Assembly: GCF_002975205.1 (NCBI RefSeq)
Contig: NZ_PCOC01000002.1
Span: 248,001 to 312,000, forward strand
Length of the DNA: 64,000 bases
Direction of reading: 5' to 3'
Source of the DNA: Ochrobactrum vermis
GTDB taxonomy: Bacteria; Pseudomonadota; Alphaproteobacteria; Rhizobiales; Rhizobiaceae
Made by a program: the position numbers and the translations under genes. The notes beneath the pieces were generated by a model. The model saw only the letters and a list, made by a program, of their open reading frames with translations, was not told the origin of the DNA and did no database searches. Below, piece by piece: positions 37,162 to 49,004 of the stretch (positions within the stretch are counted from its first letter, which is position 1; every line of letters starts with the position of its first letter).

Positions 37162-38676
37162 ATGCTCGTGTCAAAACGCGTGGCTGTTGCTGGCTTTTTG
37201 CATGAAACGAATACCTTTGCCGCGGCTCCAGCCGATAAGGCGGCGTTCGTTCAAGGCGGTGGCTATATTCCGCTGTCACGCGGCGACGCGATTGTCGATC
37301 GCGCGCAAGACGTCAATCTGGGTATTGCCGGTGCGCTGCAATTTGCTCGTGAAGCAGGATGGGAAGTTGTGCCGATTCTGTGGGCCGGTGCCATACCGTC
37401 TGCCCCTGTTACGCAAGACGCCTATGAAGCCATCGTTTCGGAAATCGTTGCAGGGCTGAAGGACTGCGGTCCGCTCGACGGGATTTTCATCGACCTGCAC
37501 GGTGCAATGGTTGCTGCGCATGTGGATGATGGCGAAGGTGAATTGCTGGAGCGGGTTCGCGCTGTTCGCCCCGTAGAACCGATTGCCGTCGCGCTCGATC
37601 TGCACGGCAATATAACAAAGCGCATGTTCGATCTTACCGATGTGATGGTCGGTTTCCGCACCTATCCGCATGTCGATATGGCTGAAACCGGTTATCGTTC
37701 GGCCAGGGCGTTGCAGGCGCTGATGGACGAACCGGATGTCCGGCCGAATGGCTGGCACAAGACCATGCGTCAGGGTGATTATCTCATTCCGATTGCGTGG
37801 CAATGCACGGACGAACAACCCGCTAAGGCCCTTTATGCCATGACGGTCGACCTGCCGGAAAATGTGCTGACGGCCTCGCTCTTCATGGGCTTTCCCGCTG
37901 CTGATTTTGCTGAATGCGGCCCCTCTGTTTTCGCTTATGGCTGGGATCTCGCTGCGGTCGAGCACTGCGCGGATGCCATTGCTGATGCATTGGCCGCCGC
38001 GGAAGGGTCTTTTGCAGGCATTGCCTATCAGCCTGAGGAAGGTGTCGAAAAAGCGATCGAACTTTCCCGCGATGCAACGCGTCCCATCGTGATTGCCGAT
38101 ACGCAGGACAATCCAGGTGCCGGTGGCAGCTCCGACACGACGGGAATGCTCCGGGCACTTGTGGCCTGTGGTGCCGAGCGAGCATCCATCGGCTGCATAC
38201 ACGATCCCCACGCCGCGGCACTCGCTCATCGGGCAGGCGAGGGAGCTGAGATCGAAATATCGCTGGGCGGCAAGTCCGGGATCGCCGGAGACGCGCCATT
38301 CACCGCACGGTTTCAGGTTGAGAAACTTTCTGACGGCAAAGCGCATGCCACCGGGCCCTATTACGGCGGTAGCTGGCTGCATATGGGGCCGTCGGCATGT
38401 CTGCGGCTTGGCGGAACGCGCATCGTCGTTACGACCAATCTCGCGCAAATGGCGGATCGCGCGCTTTATCGCATGGTCGGTATCGAGCCGGAAAAGGAAG
38501 CCATTCTGGTCAATAAAAGCTCCGTGCATTTTCGTGCCGACTTTGCGCCGATTGCCGAGAAGCTTCTAGTCTGCACGGCTCCAGGCGCTATGCCGCTGAG
38601 CCCGGCTCAACTGTCATGGAAACATTTGCGCTTGGGCATCCGGCTCGAGCCGCTTGGGAAAGAATTCAAACAATAA
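37162..38676 (+). CDS. M81-family metallopeptidase (microcystinase MlrC-like)
   Basis: 504 residues, full length for the DUF1485/MlrC family. Conserved metal-site motifs: FLHETNTFA near the N-terminus, IDLHGAMVAAHVDD, ALDLHGNIT, DTQDNPGAGGSSDTTG and the C-terminal VNKSSVHFRADF. MlrC cleaves linear peptides with unusual residues in microcystin breakdown; homologues act on other non-standard peptides. No signal peptide. ATG 37162 has GGGAG only 2 bases upstream; GTG 37168 is an equally good start. First gene of the IclR-controlled operon. Confidence 0.87.
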   Translation: MLVSKRVAVAGFLHETNTFAAAPADKAAFVQGGGYIPLSRGDAIVDRAQDVNLGIAGALQFAREAGWEVVPILWAGAIPSAPVTQDAYEAIVSEIVAGLKDCGPLDGIFIDLHGAMVAAHVDDGEGELLERVRAVRPVEPIAVALDLHGNITKRMFDLTDVMVGFRTYPHVDMAETGYRSARALQALMDEPDVRPNGWHKTMRQGDYLIPIAWQCTDEQPAKALYAMTVDLPENVLTASLFMGFPAADFAECGPSVFAYGWDLAAVEHCADAIADALAAAEGSFAGIAYQPEEGVEKAIELSRDATRPIVIADTQDNPGAGGSSDTTGMLRALVACGAERASIGCIHDPHAAALAHRAGEGAEIEISLGGKSGIAGDAPFTARFQVEKLSDGKAHATGPYYGGSWLHMGPSACLRLGGTRIVVTTNLAQMADRALYRMVGIEPEKEAILVNKSSVHFRADFAPIAEKLLVCTAPGAMPLSPAQLSWKHLRLGIRLEPLGKEFKQ

Positions 38677-38706
38677 GCAGAAAAAACCTTCAGAGGAACC
38701 ACACAG

Positions 38707-40326
38707 ATGCTGTTTTTTAAATCCCCTACCTCCGGCCCCATTCTCCGCCGGTTGAAGTATGGACTAGCCGCTTCTCTGATCGCACTCGGTGCTGGCAACG
38801 CACCAAGCAATGCATGGGCTGAAACGACCCTGACAGCCGTCATGCATTCCGATCTGCGTATCCTCGATCCGATTATCACAACGGCGCATATCACGCGCGA
38901 TCATGCCTATATGATCTACGATGTGCTGATCGCCGTCGACGAGAATTTCAAGCCACAGCCGCAAATGGCAGACTGGACGATCTCCGACGACCAGAAAGTC
39001 TACACTTTCACGCTGCGCGACGGTCTCAAGTTCCATGATGGCGCTTCGGTTACAGCAGCCGATGCTGTGGCGTCGCTGGAACGCTGGGCCAAGCGCGACG
39101 CGGGCGGCCAGCTCATCATGGACATTACGGAGTCGCTCGAGGCCACCGACGATAAGACGCTGGTATGGACGCTCAAGGAGCCTTTCGCACCATTCCTCGA
39201 TACGCTGTCCAAGCAGGCTGCCCTGCCGCCTTTCATCATGCCGGCCCGTATCGCCGCGACCCCTGCCGATACGGCCATCACTGAACATATCGGTTCGGGC
39301 CCGTTCAAATTCGTGCCTGCGGAATTCCAGCCGGGCGTCGGTGTCAGCTACGTCAAGAACGAGGATTATGTTCCGCGCAAAGAGCCTGCGAGCTGGATGG
39401 CTGGGGGCAAGGTCGTGAATGTGGACAAGGTGCGCTGGGTCACGATGACTGACGCGCAGACTGCGGTCAACGCGCTGACGAGCGGCGAAATCGATTATCT
39501 AGAGCAGGTGCCGGTCGATCTGGTTCCGCTGTTCGAGGGAGACGATTCCGTTGTTCTGGAAAAGCGCGATCCGCTTGGCTACCAGACCATGGGCCGTCTG
39601 AATTTCAAGCATCCGCCTTTTGACAATCCGGATATTCGGCGCGCGGCCTTCCTTGCCATGTCGCAAGAGCCGGTACTGGCCGCGCTAATGGCGGACCCCG
39701 GCTATTACAAGGTTTGCGGTGCGATTTTCGGTTGTGGTACGCCGAATGCTACCGATATTGGCGCCGAAACCATAACTGCGAAGGGCAATATTGAAGAAGC
39801 CAAGGCGCTCCTGAAGAAGGCTGGCTATGACGGCAAGCCGGTCGTGATGATGCAGCCAACCGACGTGACCAGCCTGTCACCTCAGCCTGTCGTCGCTGCG
39901 CAGCAATTACGCGCAGCCGGTTTTACGGTCGATATGCAGCCGATGGACTGGCAAACGCTGGTCGGCCGCCGCGCTTCCAAGGACGAGCCGTCAAAGGGGG
40001 GCTGGAACATCTTCTTCACCAATTGGCAGATTCCAGAAATCGCAACGCCGCTCAATTCGGTGATGCTCAACGGCCGTGGCGATCAGGGCTGGTTCGGCTG
40101 GCCGAAGGACGACCAGATCGAAGTTTTGAAGAAGGACTATATCAACGCGCAGTCGCCGGAAGACCGCAAAGCCGTGGTCGAGAAGATACAGGCGCATACG
40201 CTTGAGAATGTGCTCTATATTCCGCTTGGCGAGTACAACCCGCCACAGGGACGCCGCGCCAATATCGTCGATATGCTTGGCTCGCCTGTGCCGGTCTTTT
40301 GGAACGTGAAAAAGACAGAGGAATAA
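38707..40326 (+). CDS. ABC transporter substrate-binding protein, peptide/nickel type (SBP family 5)
   Basis: 539 residues. A signal peptide (ASLIALGAGNAPSNAWAETT) precedes the mature protein, which has the family landmarks LTAVMHSDLRILDP, YTFTLRDGLKFHDGA, IGSGPFKFV and RAAFLAMSQ. It delivers the substrate (peptide-like or other) to the two permeases that follow. It is 30 bases after the M81 gene and is followed by a strong hairpin. Confidence 0.9.
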   Translation: MLFFKSPTSGPILRRLKYGLAASLIALGAGNAPSNAWAETTLTAVMHSDLRILDPIITTAHITRDHAYMIYDVLIAVDENFKPQPQMADWTISDDQKVYTFTLRDGLKFHDGASVTAADAVASLERWAKRDAGGQLIMDITESLEATDDKTLVWTLKEPFAPFLDTLSKQAALPPFIMPARIAATPADTAITEHIGSGPFKFVPAEFQPGVGVSYVKNEDYVPRKEPASWMAGGKVVNVDKVRWVTMTDAQTAVNALTSGEIDYLEQVPVDLVPLFEGDDSVVLEKRDPLGYQTMGRLNFKHPPFDNPDIRRAAFLAMSQEPVLAALMADPGYYKVCGAIFGCGTPNATDIGAETITAKGNIEEAKALLKKAGYDGKPVVMMQPTDVTSLSPQPVVAAQQLRAAGFTVDMQPMDWQTLVGRRASKDEPSKGGWNIFFTNWQIPEIATPLNSVMLNGRGDQGWFGWPKDDQIEVLKKDYINAQSPEDRKAVVEKIQAHTLENVLYIPLGEYNPPQGRRANIVDMLGSPVPVFWNVKKTEE

Positions 40327-40336
40327 TCCTGCCTCC

Positions 40337-40369
40337 CCTATCGCGCTTCAGTCTTCGTGGCGCGATAGG
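40337..40369 (+). terminator. Intercistronic hairpin after the binding-protein gene
   Basis: CCTATCGCGC (40337-40346) / GCGCGATAGG (40360-40369), a perfect 10-bp stem with a 13-base loop, 10 bases after the binding-protein stop. Without a T-run it is more likely an mRNA-stabilising or attenuating hairpin that keeps the binding protein in excess over the permeases. Confidence 0.6.
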
Positions 40370-40428
40370 TCCCTGTCCAATGCGGAACTGGCTCTTCCCT
40401 CCGGTTCTGCCTCACGTGGGACGTGTAG

Positions 40429-41370
40429 ATGGCTGTCTATCTGATAAAACGCATTCTTGCGCTGGTGCCAGTTCTGCTGCTGGTATCGATTTTCGTTTTT
40501 CTCCTTCTGCGCCTGACGCCTGGCGACCCGGCGGCGATCCTCGCAGGCGACGCCGCGACAACCGAGCAACTGGATCGCATTCGTGAGGCTATGGGCCTTA
40601 ACGAGCCGATCCTGACTCAATATTTCACTTGGATGGGCAAGATATTGCAGGGCGATCTCGGCGTGTCGCTAATTTCTGGCGTTCCAGTGCTGGACATGGT
40701 TTCGCAGCGCATCGGCCCGACCATTTCGATTGCCGTTCTGACCATCATCATCGCGGTTCTCGTGGCGATCCCAATGGGCGTCGTCGCGGCCTGGCGGCAT
40801 CGTTCCTGGATCGACTATCTGGTTATGAGCTTTTCGGTTCTCGGCTTTTCCGTACCCGTGTTTCTGGTCGGTTATGTGCTGTTGTTGATCTTCTCGGTCA
40901 ATCTCGGTTGGCTGCCGGTGCAGGGTTTCAAGCCGATTTCATCAGGCTTCGGCAGTTTCATGGAACGGGCGATCCTTCCTGCCGTGACGTTGGCCTCGAT
41001 CTATATCGCGCTTATCGCCCGCATGACCCGGGCGGCGATGCTGGATGTGCTGGGTGAAGACTATATCCGTACCGCACGCGCCAAGGGTGTAAGCGACCGC
41101 CGTCTGCTGTTCGTGCACGCACTTAAGAATGCGGCCGTGCCGGTCGTCACGATTGTGGGTACGGGTTTTGCCCTGCTGATCTCCGGTGTCGTCGTTACCG
41201 AAAGTATCTTTAATATTCCGGGCATCGGTCGCTTGACCGTGGATGCAGTGCTCGCGCGCGACTACCCGGTCATTCAGGCCATGATCCTTCTGACGAGCGC
41301 GCTTTACGTTTTCGTCAATCTGCTGATCGATCTTTCCTACACACTGTTTGACCCGAGGATACGTTATTGA
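40429..41370 (+). CDS. ABC transporter permease, DppB type
   Basis: 313 residues with six helices. The N-terminal MAVYLIKRILALVPVLLLVSIFVF and LTPGDPA are typical of DppB/OppB/GsiC. The coupling EAA-like loop is EDYIRTARAKGVSDRRLLFVH. Overlaps the next permease by one base (TGATG). Confidence 0.92.
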   Translation: MAVYLIKRILALVPVLLLVSIFVFLLLRLTPGDPAAILAGDAATTEQLDRIREAMGLNEPILTQYFTWMGKILQGDLGVSLISGVPVLDMVSQRIGPTISIAVLTIIIAVLVAIPMGVVAAWRHRSWIDYLVMSFSVLGFSVPVFLVGYVLLLIFSVNLGWLPVQGFKPISSGFGSFMERAILPAVTLASIYIALIARMTRAAMLDVLGEDYIRTARAKGVSDRRLLFVHALKNAAVPVVTIVGTGFALLISGVVVTESIFNIPGIGRLTVDAVLARDYPVIQAMILLTSALYVFVNLLIDLSYTLFDPRIRY

Positions 41371-42251
41371 TGCGCTCTGAATCGACATCGACTGGCATGC
41401 ACTGGATGCTTCGCCTGTTCTCGTTGCCGCGCGTTGCTCGCATCGGTATCGGGCCACTGGTTGCGGGTGCTCTTCTCGCCGCAATCGTTCTGCTCACCCT
41501 CATCTCGCCCTGGATCGCACCGCACGATCCTCTGGCCATGAACCCGCTAATGCGTCTGAAACCGCCTTCGGATGAATATCTGCTCGGTACTGACAATTAC
41601 GGTCGCGATCTCTTCTCGCGTATGATCCTCGGCGGGCGCATCTCACTCCTGATCGGGCTTTTCGCGGCGGCAGCGTCGATTGCGGCTGGAGTTTTCATCG
41701 GTCTTATCGCCGGTTTCTTCCGTACTGCCGATGCGATCATCATGCGCATGATGGATGCCTTGATGGCGATGCCGTCGATCCTGATCGCCATCGCGCTGGT
41801 TGCGCTCAACGGGCCGACCATCGGTTCGGTGATTGTGGCGATCACCATTCCTGAAATTCCGCGGGTGGTGCGTCTGGTCCGTTCGGTTATTCTGAGCGCC
41901 CGAGAGGAGCCTTATGTCGAAGCGGCATTGGCGCTCGGTTCCAGCACGTCGAAAATCCTGTTCCGCCATCTTTTGCCGAATACGATGGCGCCCCTGATCG
42001 TGCAGGGCACCTATATCGTCGCATCGGCGATCCTTACCGAAGCGATCCTTTCATTCCTCGGCGCTGGCATCAGCACCGAAATTCCGACCTGGGGCAACAT
42101 CATGGCCGAAGGCCGCCAGTTCTTCCGCATCAAGCCGTCGATTGTGCTCTGGCCCGGCCTTTTGCTGACATTGTGCGTGCTGTCGATCAATCTTCTCGGT
42201 GATACGGCGCGCGATAGTCTCGATCCACGCCTCAAGAAGCGGGAGGGCTGA
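41370..42251 (+). CDS. ABC transporter permease, DppC type
   Basis: 293 residues, N-terminal membrane segment followed by the APHDPLAMNPLMRLKPPS and LLGTDNYGRDLFSRMILGGR signatures of DppC/OppC/GsiD. Coupling loop EEPYVEAALALGSSTSKILFRH. Start 41370 shares its A with the preceding stop codon. Confidence 0.92.
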   Translation: MRSESTSTGMHWMLRLFSLPRVARIGIGPLVAGALLAAIVLLTLISPWIAPHDPLAMNPLMRLKPPSDEYLLGTDNYGRDLFSRMILGGRISLLIGLFAAAASIAAGVFIGLIAGFFRTADAIIMRMMDALMAMPSILIAIALVALNGPTIGSVIVAITIPEIPRVVRLVRSVILSAREEPYVEAALALGSSTSKILFRHLLPNTMAPLIVQGTYIVASAILTEAILSFLGAGISTEIPTWGNIMAEGRQFFRIKPSIVLWPGLLLTLCVLSINLLGDTARDSLDPRLKKREG

Positions 42252-42252
42252 T

Positions 42253-43899
<1,647 letters not shown>

Positions 43900-43956
43900 T
43901 TGGGGTCGCAGGGAGCGCCCCCTATTTTCCGAGTGATTTTGAACAGGAATGAAATC

Positions 43957-45138
43957 ATGCCCATCATACCGTTTATTGAGGAAAAAGCCGGCGAGATGCG
44001 CGGGGTTTTCGAGGACCTGCATCGTCATCCCGAGATTGGCTTTGAGGAGAAATACGCTTCGGGCGTTGTCGCCAATCTTTTGGAAAAGTGGGGTTTCGAT
44101 GAAGTTCATACCGGTATTGCCAAGACCGGCGTTGTCGGCATCCTTAAGGGACGCAACGCTAGCAATCGTCGGGTCGGCCTGCGCGCGGATATGGATGCGT
44201 TGCCCATTGATGAAATTTCTGGCGTTCCCTATAGCTCGCAAAATCCCGGTCGCATGCATGCTTGCGGTCATGACGGACACACGACAATGCTGCTCGGTGC
44301 TGCGCAATATCTCGCGGCAACGCGCAATTTCGAAGGCAGTGCCGTTTTCGTTTTTCAGCCCGCCGAAGAAGGGCTCGGTGGTGCGCGCGGCATGATCGCG
44401 GAGGGCCTATTTGAGCGGTTCCCATGCGATGAAATCTACGGCATGCACAATCAGCCTCTGGGTACGCTTGGCAAAGCCGTCATCCGCAAGGGCGCGGCCA
44501 TGGCTGGCGCCAGCTTCTTCGACATTAAACTGACCGGCAAAGGCAGCCATGCCGCCCAGCCGCATAATTCGCGTGATGTGCTTGTGATCGGTGCCGATCT
44601 CGTTGGCCAATTGCAGACCATCGTTTCCCGCAACATCCCGGCTACCGATGCCTGTGTCGTTTCCTGCACGCAGTTCCACACCGGTAGCGCCTACAACATC
44701 GTGCCGGAAGTCGCAGCTATCACCGGTACTATCCGCTATTTCGAAAAGCGCGTCTGCGACCTTGCCGAAAGCCGCCTGCGCGAGATTTGTACCGGTGTCG
44801 CGGCAGGCTATGGCATTACCGTCGATGTCGATATTCGCAATGTATTCGATGTCTTGCGCAACGACCACGAACTGACGGATGCCTATGTGGCGGCCGCACG
44901 CGATGTTCTGGGCGAAGAAAACGTGACCGACGATTGCCCGGCTTTCATGGGCAGCGAGGATTTTGCCGACATGCTCGCCAGCGTGCCCGGCGCCTACATT
45001 AATGTGCTGCATGGCGGCAAGGCTGCCCTCCACAATCCTGCCTTTACGCTCGATCCCGCGACGTTACCCATCGGATCGTCGATCTATGCCCGGATCGTGG
45101 AAACTCGTCTACCAGTGAATAAGGAATTAGCCGCATGA
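43957..45138 (+). CDS. M20 family amidohydrolase (hippurate-hydrolase-like)
   Basis: 393 residues from MPIIPFIEEKAGEM at 43957. M20D signature: FEDLHRHPEIGFEE, GLRADMDALPIDE, metal ligands Cys103 and His105 (MHACGHDGH) and QPAEEG. Related to the enzyme at 9767 but in a different operon. No signal peptide. It would remove an acyl group from the imported compound or a fragment of it. Overlaps the next gene by 4 bases. Confidence 0.92.
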   Translation: MPIIPFIEEKAGEMRGVFEDLHRHPEIGFEEKYASGVVANLLEKWGFDEVHTGIAKTGVVGILKGRNASNRRVGLRADMDALPIDEISGVPYSSQNPGRMHACGHDGHTTMLLGAAQYLAATRNFEGSAVFVFQPAEEGLGGARGMIAEGLFERFPCDEIYGMHNQPLGTLGKAVIRKGAAMAGASFFDIKLTGKGSHAAQPHNSRDVLVIGADLVGQLQTIVSRNIPATDACVVSCTQFHTGSAYNIVPEVAAITGTIRYFEKRVCDLAESRLREICTGVAAGYGITVDVDIRNVFDVLRNDHELTDAYVAAARDVLGEENVTDDCPAFMGSEDFADMLASVPGAYINVLHGGKAALHNPAFTLDPATLPIGSSIYARIVETRLPVNKELAA

Positions 45139-46268
45139 GTGCGCATGAACTGCCATTTGATCTCGATGATATGATTGTACGCCTGCGCCCATGGATCGAG
45201 ACGGAAAGCCCGACCTTCGAAGCGGCCGCTGTGAACCGAATGGTGGACGCTGCCGCTTATGATTTTGCTGCCGCCGGTGCGAGCGTAGAATTGATCCCCG
45301 GACGGATGGGATTTGGAGGCTCTCTGCGCGCACGCTTCCCGCATGCAGATCAAGGCAAGCCGGGCGTTTTGGTGTCCGGTCATCTCGATACGGTGCATCC
45401 GCTCGGCGTTATTGAAATGAATCCATATCGCCGCGAAGGCGGCAAGATTTATGGCCCTGGCATTCAGGATATGAAAGGCGGCAATTTTGTCGCTCTCGAA
45501 GCCATGCGCCAAATCGTTCGCTCGGGACTGACGACAAAGTTGCCCGTTACTTTCCTGCTAACCCCTGACGAAGAAGTTGGCACGCCTTCGACGCGCGACC
45601 TGATCGAACAGGAAGCACTCAAGAACAAATACGTTCTGGTGCCTGAACCGGCGCGGCGCGATGGCGGCGCGGTGGTAGGTCGCTATGCGATAGCCCGCTA
45701 TAATCTCGAGACGGTGGGACGACCCAGTCATGCTGGTTGGCTGCTGGCGGAAGGCCGTTCCGCCATCCGCCGAATGGCGGAGAAGGTCATCGATATTGAA
45801 GCTCTTACTACGGATGACTGTACCTTCTCCGTGGGGGTTATTCAGGCGGGACAGTGGGTCAATTGCGTTTCCTCGAACTGCAAGGCCGAAGTGCTCAGCA
45901 TGGCCAAAACCCAGAAGGATCTAGAAGACGGCGTTGTGCGGATCATGGCGCTTGCAGGCATGAAAGACGATGTCGAATTCATCGTGACGCGCGGTGTAAC
46001 CCGTCCGGTTTGGGAAAATGCGCAGCCGCAGGATATGAAGCTCTTCAACTTCGCTAATGATATCGCTAAGGCGATCGGTTTTACAATGACAGCGCAAAGC
46101 TCGGGCGGCGGATCGGATGGTAATTTCACCGGTGCACTTGGCATCCCGACACTCGATTCCATTGGCGTGCGTGGCGAAGGCTTGCACACTTTGGGTGAGC
46201 ATATCTTCGAAGACAGTCTGATTGAACGGGCGCGCCTCCATGCGGGTCTGTTCCTCGGGCTTGAATAA
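45135..46268 (+). CDS. M20 family metallopeptidase (carboxypeptidase G2-like)
   Basis: 377 residues. A different M20 branch from the preceding gene: metal and catalytic residues His83 and Asp85 (VSGHLDTVHP), Asp112 (GPGIQDMKGG) and Glu146-Glu147 (TPDEEVGTPST). Glutamate carboxypeptidases of this type release C-terminal amino acids from N-acyl peptides and folates. No signal peptide. Start overlaps the preceding stop (ATGA), so the two hydrolases are made together. Confidence 0.9.
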   Translation: MSAHELPFDLDDMIVRLRPWIETESPTFEAAAVNRMVDAAAYDFAAAGASVELIPGRMGFGGSLRARFPHADQGKPGVLVSGHLDTVHPLGVIEMNPYRREGGKIYGPGIQDMKGGNFVALEAMRQIVRSGLTTKLPVTFLLTPDEEVGTPSTRDLIEQEALKNKYVLVPEPARRDGGAVVGRYAIARYNLETVGRPSHAGWLLAEGRSAIRRMAEKVIDIEALTTDDCTFSVGVIQAGQWVNCVSSNCKAEVLSMAKTQKDLEDGVVRIMALAGMKDDVEFIVTRGVTRPVWENAQPQDMKLFNFANDIAKAIGFTMTAQSSGGGSDGNFTGALGIPTLDSIGVRGEGLHTLGEHIFEDSLIERARLHAGLFLGLE

Positions 46269-46286
46269 AGGCTGACGAGTGCTGCC

Positions 46287-48629
46287 ATGTTCGATGCAAA
46301 GTTGGATGAGACAAGACTTGATGCCCGACAAGTCGCGGGCCTGAAAGAAGACGTCGTCATCACCGTGGATCGGTGGGGTGTGGCACACATTCGGGCCAAC
46401 AACCTTCACGATCTTTTCTTTGCACAGGGGTGGAACGCCGCACGCGACCGCCTCTGGCAGATCGATATCGGACGTAAGCGCGGTCTCGGCCTACTGGCAC
46501 GAGATTTCGGTCCGGGCTATCTCGAGCAAGACAGAGCTGCAAGGCTGCTGCTGTATCGCGGCGACATGGCTTCGGAATGGAAAGCCTATGGGCCGGATTC
46601 GGAAGAAATCTGCACTGCATTTGCTTATGGCATCAATGCCTATGTCGATGCTTGCGACGCAGGCTCGATAGCACTGCCGCCGGAATTTGTGCTGCTTGGT
46701 CATCGGCCGGATCACTGGAAGCCGGAAGATGTTGTACGCGTACGAACCCATTCGTTGACGCGCAATGCGTCATCCGAACTTCTGCGATCTAAAGTGATGG
46801 CAGCGGCCGGGATCGAACTCGGCGCGAAGCTCGATCGGTTGCGCAAGGAGTTGTCGCATGGCGTCGTGCCTCAACCGGTTGATGGGTTCGATCCGGCGAT
46901 CATGACTGACCGTGTTCTGCGCGATTTCAATCTCGCAGTCAGTCCGGCGACATTCTCCAGAGACAGGCTTGCCGCCACACTTGAGGAAGCCGATCTATGG
47001 ACCACAGTTGCTCCATCCGGTGAAATTGTCAGAGCGACTTTCGAAGAAGGGTCGAACAACTGGGCCATATCGGCAGAAAAAACCAGTACGGGGCGGCCAA
47101 TACTGGCTCTCGACCCACATCGCACACATGTTTTACCATCGATCCGCTATGTCGTGCACCTCTCCATGCCAGGACTGGACATTATAGGTGCAGGTGAACC
47201 GATGGTACCGGGTATATCCATGGGCCACAACGGCACCGCAGCTTTTGGGTTGACCATTTTTGGCGCGGATCAGGAAGATATTTATGTTTATCGGACAAAT
47301 GAAAGCGATCCCGATCTTTATGCTTATGACAAGGACTGGGAACCCGTCGAGACGATAAAAGAAACGATTTCCGTGAAGGGTTACCCCTGCCAGACGGTTG
47401 CATTGAAGTTTACCCGCCACGGTCCGCTGCTCTATCAGGATTTTGAAAGCAATCGCGCTTTGGCACTGCGCACCGTCTGGATGAATGCGGGTATGGCGCC
47501 CTATATGGCCAGTCTCTCCGTGATGCGTGCGACCAGCTATGCGGATTATGCGGATGCACTGGCAGGCTGGGGCTGTCCATCCGTCAATCATATATATGCC
47601 GATACCAGCAACACGATTGCGTGGAAGCCATCCGGGGCGACGCCTGTTCGCAACAATTGGGACGGGCTTCTCCCCGTACCGGGCGATGGGCGCTATGAAT
47701 GGGCCGGATATTTGTCGGCGCGAGGCGGACCCCACGAAATCAATCCTGTGCGCGGTTTCGTAGCGACGGCCAATGCCATGAATGTGCCGGATGATTGGTC
47801 ATGTTCGAACCCGGCCATCGGCTATGAGTGGGTCGACAGCAGCAGGCACATTACACTTCATCGCGAATTGTCGCGAAAGGAGCCCATTTCGCTCACCGAT
47901 TGCGTACGCCTGCAGTGCTCGACTTTCTCACCGATTGCCGGCCGCGTGCTCGCCTGTTTGTTGGCAATGCCAGCGGTCACTGAATCACCGGTCTGGCGGT
48001 TATTACAAGACTGGGATGGCGACCTCACGGCTCGATCTGCCAGTGCTGCCTTTTTCGAGGTGTGGTTCAGCAAACACCTCGGCCCGCTTGCGGCCCGAAT
48101 GGAGGGCGCGACGCCAGAGATCATTCCGTTGCTCATGCCGTTCGATGCGCCGAGCATCGTGGCGTGGCTGGAAGAGGCGCAAGCCGATATGCAGATGCAT
48201 GAACGCATCGTCGAAAGCCTCAATGATGGCTGGGCCGAATGCCAAGCCGTGATGGGCGCAGATCCCGAGCGCTGGTCGTGGGGACAAATCCATAAGCTTC
48301 ATTTACAGCACCCTCTGCAAACGCTGACGGAAGAAAACTGGTCTCTCGCCCCCATCGGTCTCGGCGGTAGCAGTTCAACGCTCAATTATGCCAATTACCG
48401 TCTCGCGGATTTTTCCGTTCTGGCCGGGCCGTCTGTCCGCATGGTAATTGACGTCGGTTCCTGGGATAACAGCTTGTTTATGAACAATCCGGGGCAGTCG
48501 GGCATTCCCGAAACATCACATTATCAGGATCTTTTTAATGGTTGGCGCGATGGAATCCATTGTCCGCTCGTCTATTCGCAAAAGGCCGTGCAAGCTGCGG
48601 CCGTTCACACAATCATGCTGAAAGCATAA
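46287..48629 (+). CDS. Penicillin-acylase-family N-terminal-nucleophile hydrolase
   Basis: 780 residues, full length for an S45 precursor. The autocleavage site is Gly255-Ser256 (EEGSNNWAISAEKT): Ser256 would become the N-terminal nucleophile of the beta chain. Other landmarks are DRWGVAHIRANNLHDLFFAQG, LALDPHRTHVLPSIRY and GISMGHNGTAAFGLT. Unlike most penicillin or acyl-homoserine-lactone acylases it has no signal peptide, so it should act in the cytoplasm on material brought in by the ABC transporter. Last gene of the operon. Confidence 0.9.
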   Translation: MFDAKLDETRLDARQVAGLKEDVVITVDRWGVAHIRANNLHDLFFAQGWNAARDRLWQIDIGRKRGLGLLARDFGPGYLEQDRAARLLLYRGDMASEWKAYGPDSEEICTAFAYGINAYVDACDAGSIALPPEFVLLGHRPDHWKPEDVVRVRTHSLTRNASSELLRSKVMAAAGIELGAKLDRLRKELSHGVVPQPVDGFDPAIMTDRVLRDFNLAVSPATFSRDRLAATLEEADLWTTVAPSGEIVRATFEEGSNNWAISAEKTSTGRPILALDPHRTHVLPSIRYVVHLSMPGLDIIGAGEPMVPGISMGHNGTAAFGLTIFGADQEDIYVYRTNESDPDLYAYDKDWEPVETIKETISVKGYPCQTVALKFTRHGPLLYQDFESNRALALRTVWMNAGMAPYMASLSVMRATSYADYADALAGWGCPSVNHIYADTSNTIAWKPSGATPVRNNWDGLLPVPGDGRYEWAGYLSARGGPHEINPVRGFVATANAMNVPDDWSCSNPAIGYEWVDSSRHITLHRELSRKEPISLTDCVRLQCSTFSPIAGRVLACLLAMPAVTESPVWRLLQDWDGDLTARSASAAFFEVWFSKHLGPLAARMEGATPEIIPLLMPFDAPSIVAWLEEAQADMQMHERIVESLNDGWAECQAVMGADPERWSWGQIHKLHLQHPLQTLTEENWSLAPIGLGGSSSTLNYANYRLADFSVLAGPSVRMVIDVGSWDNSLFMNNPGQSGIPETSHYQDLFNGWRDGIHCPLVYSQKAVQAAAVHTIMLKA

Positions 48630-49004
48630 CCGACGGTTACGGTATTGCCGAGTTGTTTAATGCAAGCTGCACGAAAGTAGCGCGCCAGTGGTTAAGCGGT
48701 CATTTCTGCGGCGAATAGCGCCAAAATGCAAAAGCATCAACTCTTGCATGACGATAGGCCCCGACAGTGAGTTTGTGATTGGGAGAACGGAAATGATGCG
48801 AAAGCAGTAAGGCGACTTCGCCTCAACGATATCGCTTGCACTCAAGCAACAATTCACAGCCTCGCAGCATAATTGCCTCCGCAGATAAGGCGGACTCCGT
48901 CCTGAACAAATTTTTGCGACGAAACCTCAATAGCATGTAATCGGATGATAATTACGCACAGCGTCGGTCCAGTTTCGATAGAGATGGACCGACGCCGATG
49001 CGGC
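48630..49004. other. Gap between convergent genes
   Basis: 375 bases between the acylase and SIS genes. Apart from the hairpin at 48961-48995 nothing recognisable is present. Confidence 0.5.
48961..48995 (-). terminator. Hairpin after the SIS-domain gene
   Basis: Perfect 11-bp stem GCGTCGGTCCA (48961-48971) / TGGACCGACGC (48985-48995), 13-base loop, 9 bases beyond the SIS gene stop. No clear T-run on the minus strand, so it may need other factors to terminate. Confidence 0.6.

Noticed and set aside
37276..38529. A 417-codon minus-strand frame opposite the M81 gene
   Set aside because: No motif or start signal; the plus strand is a full-length M81 protein.
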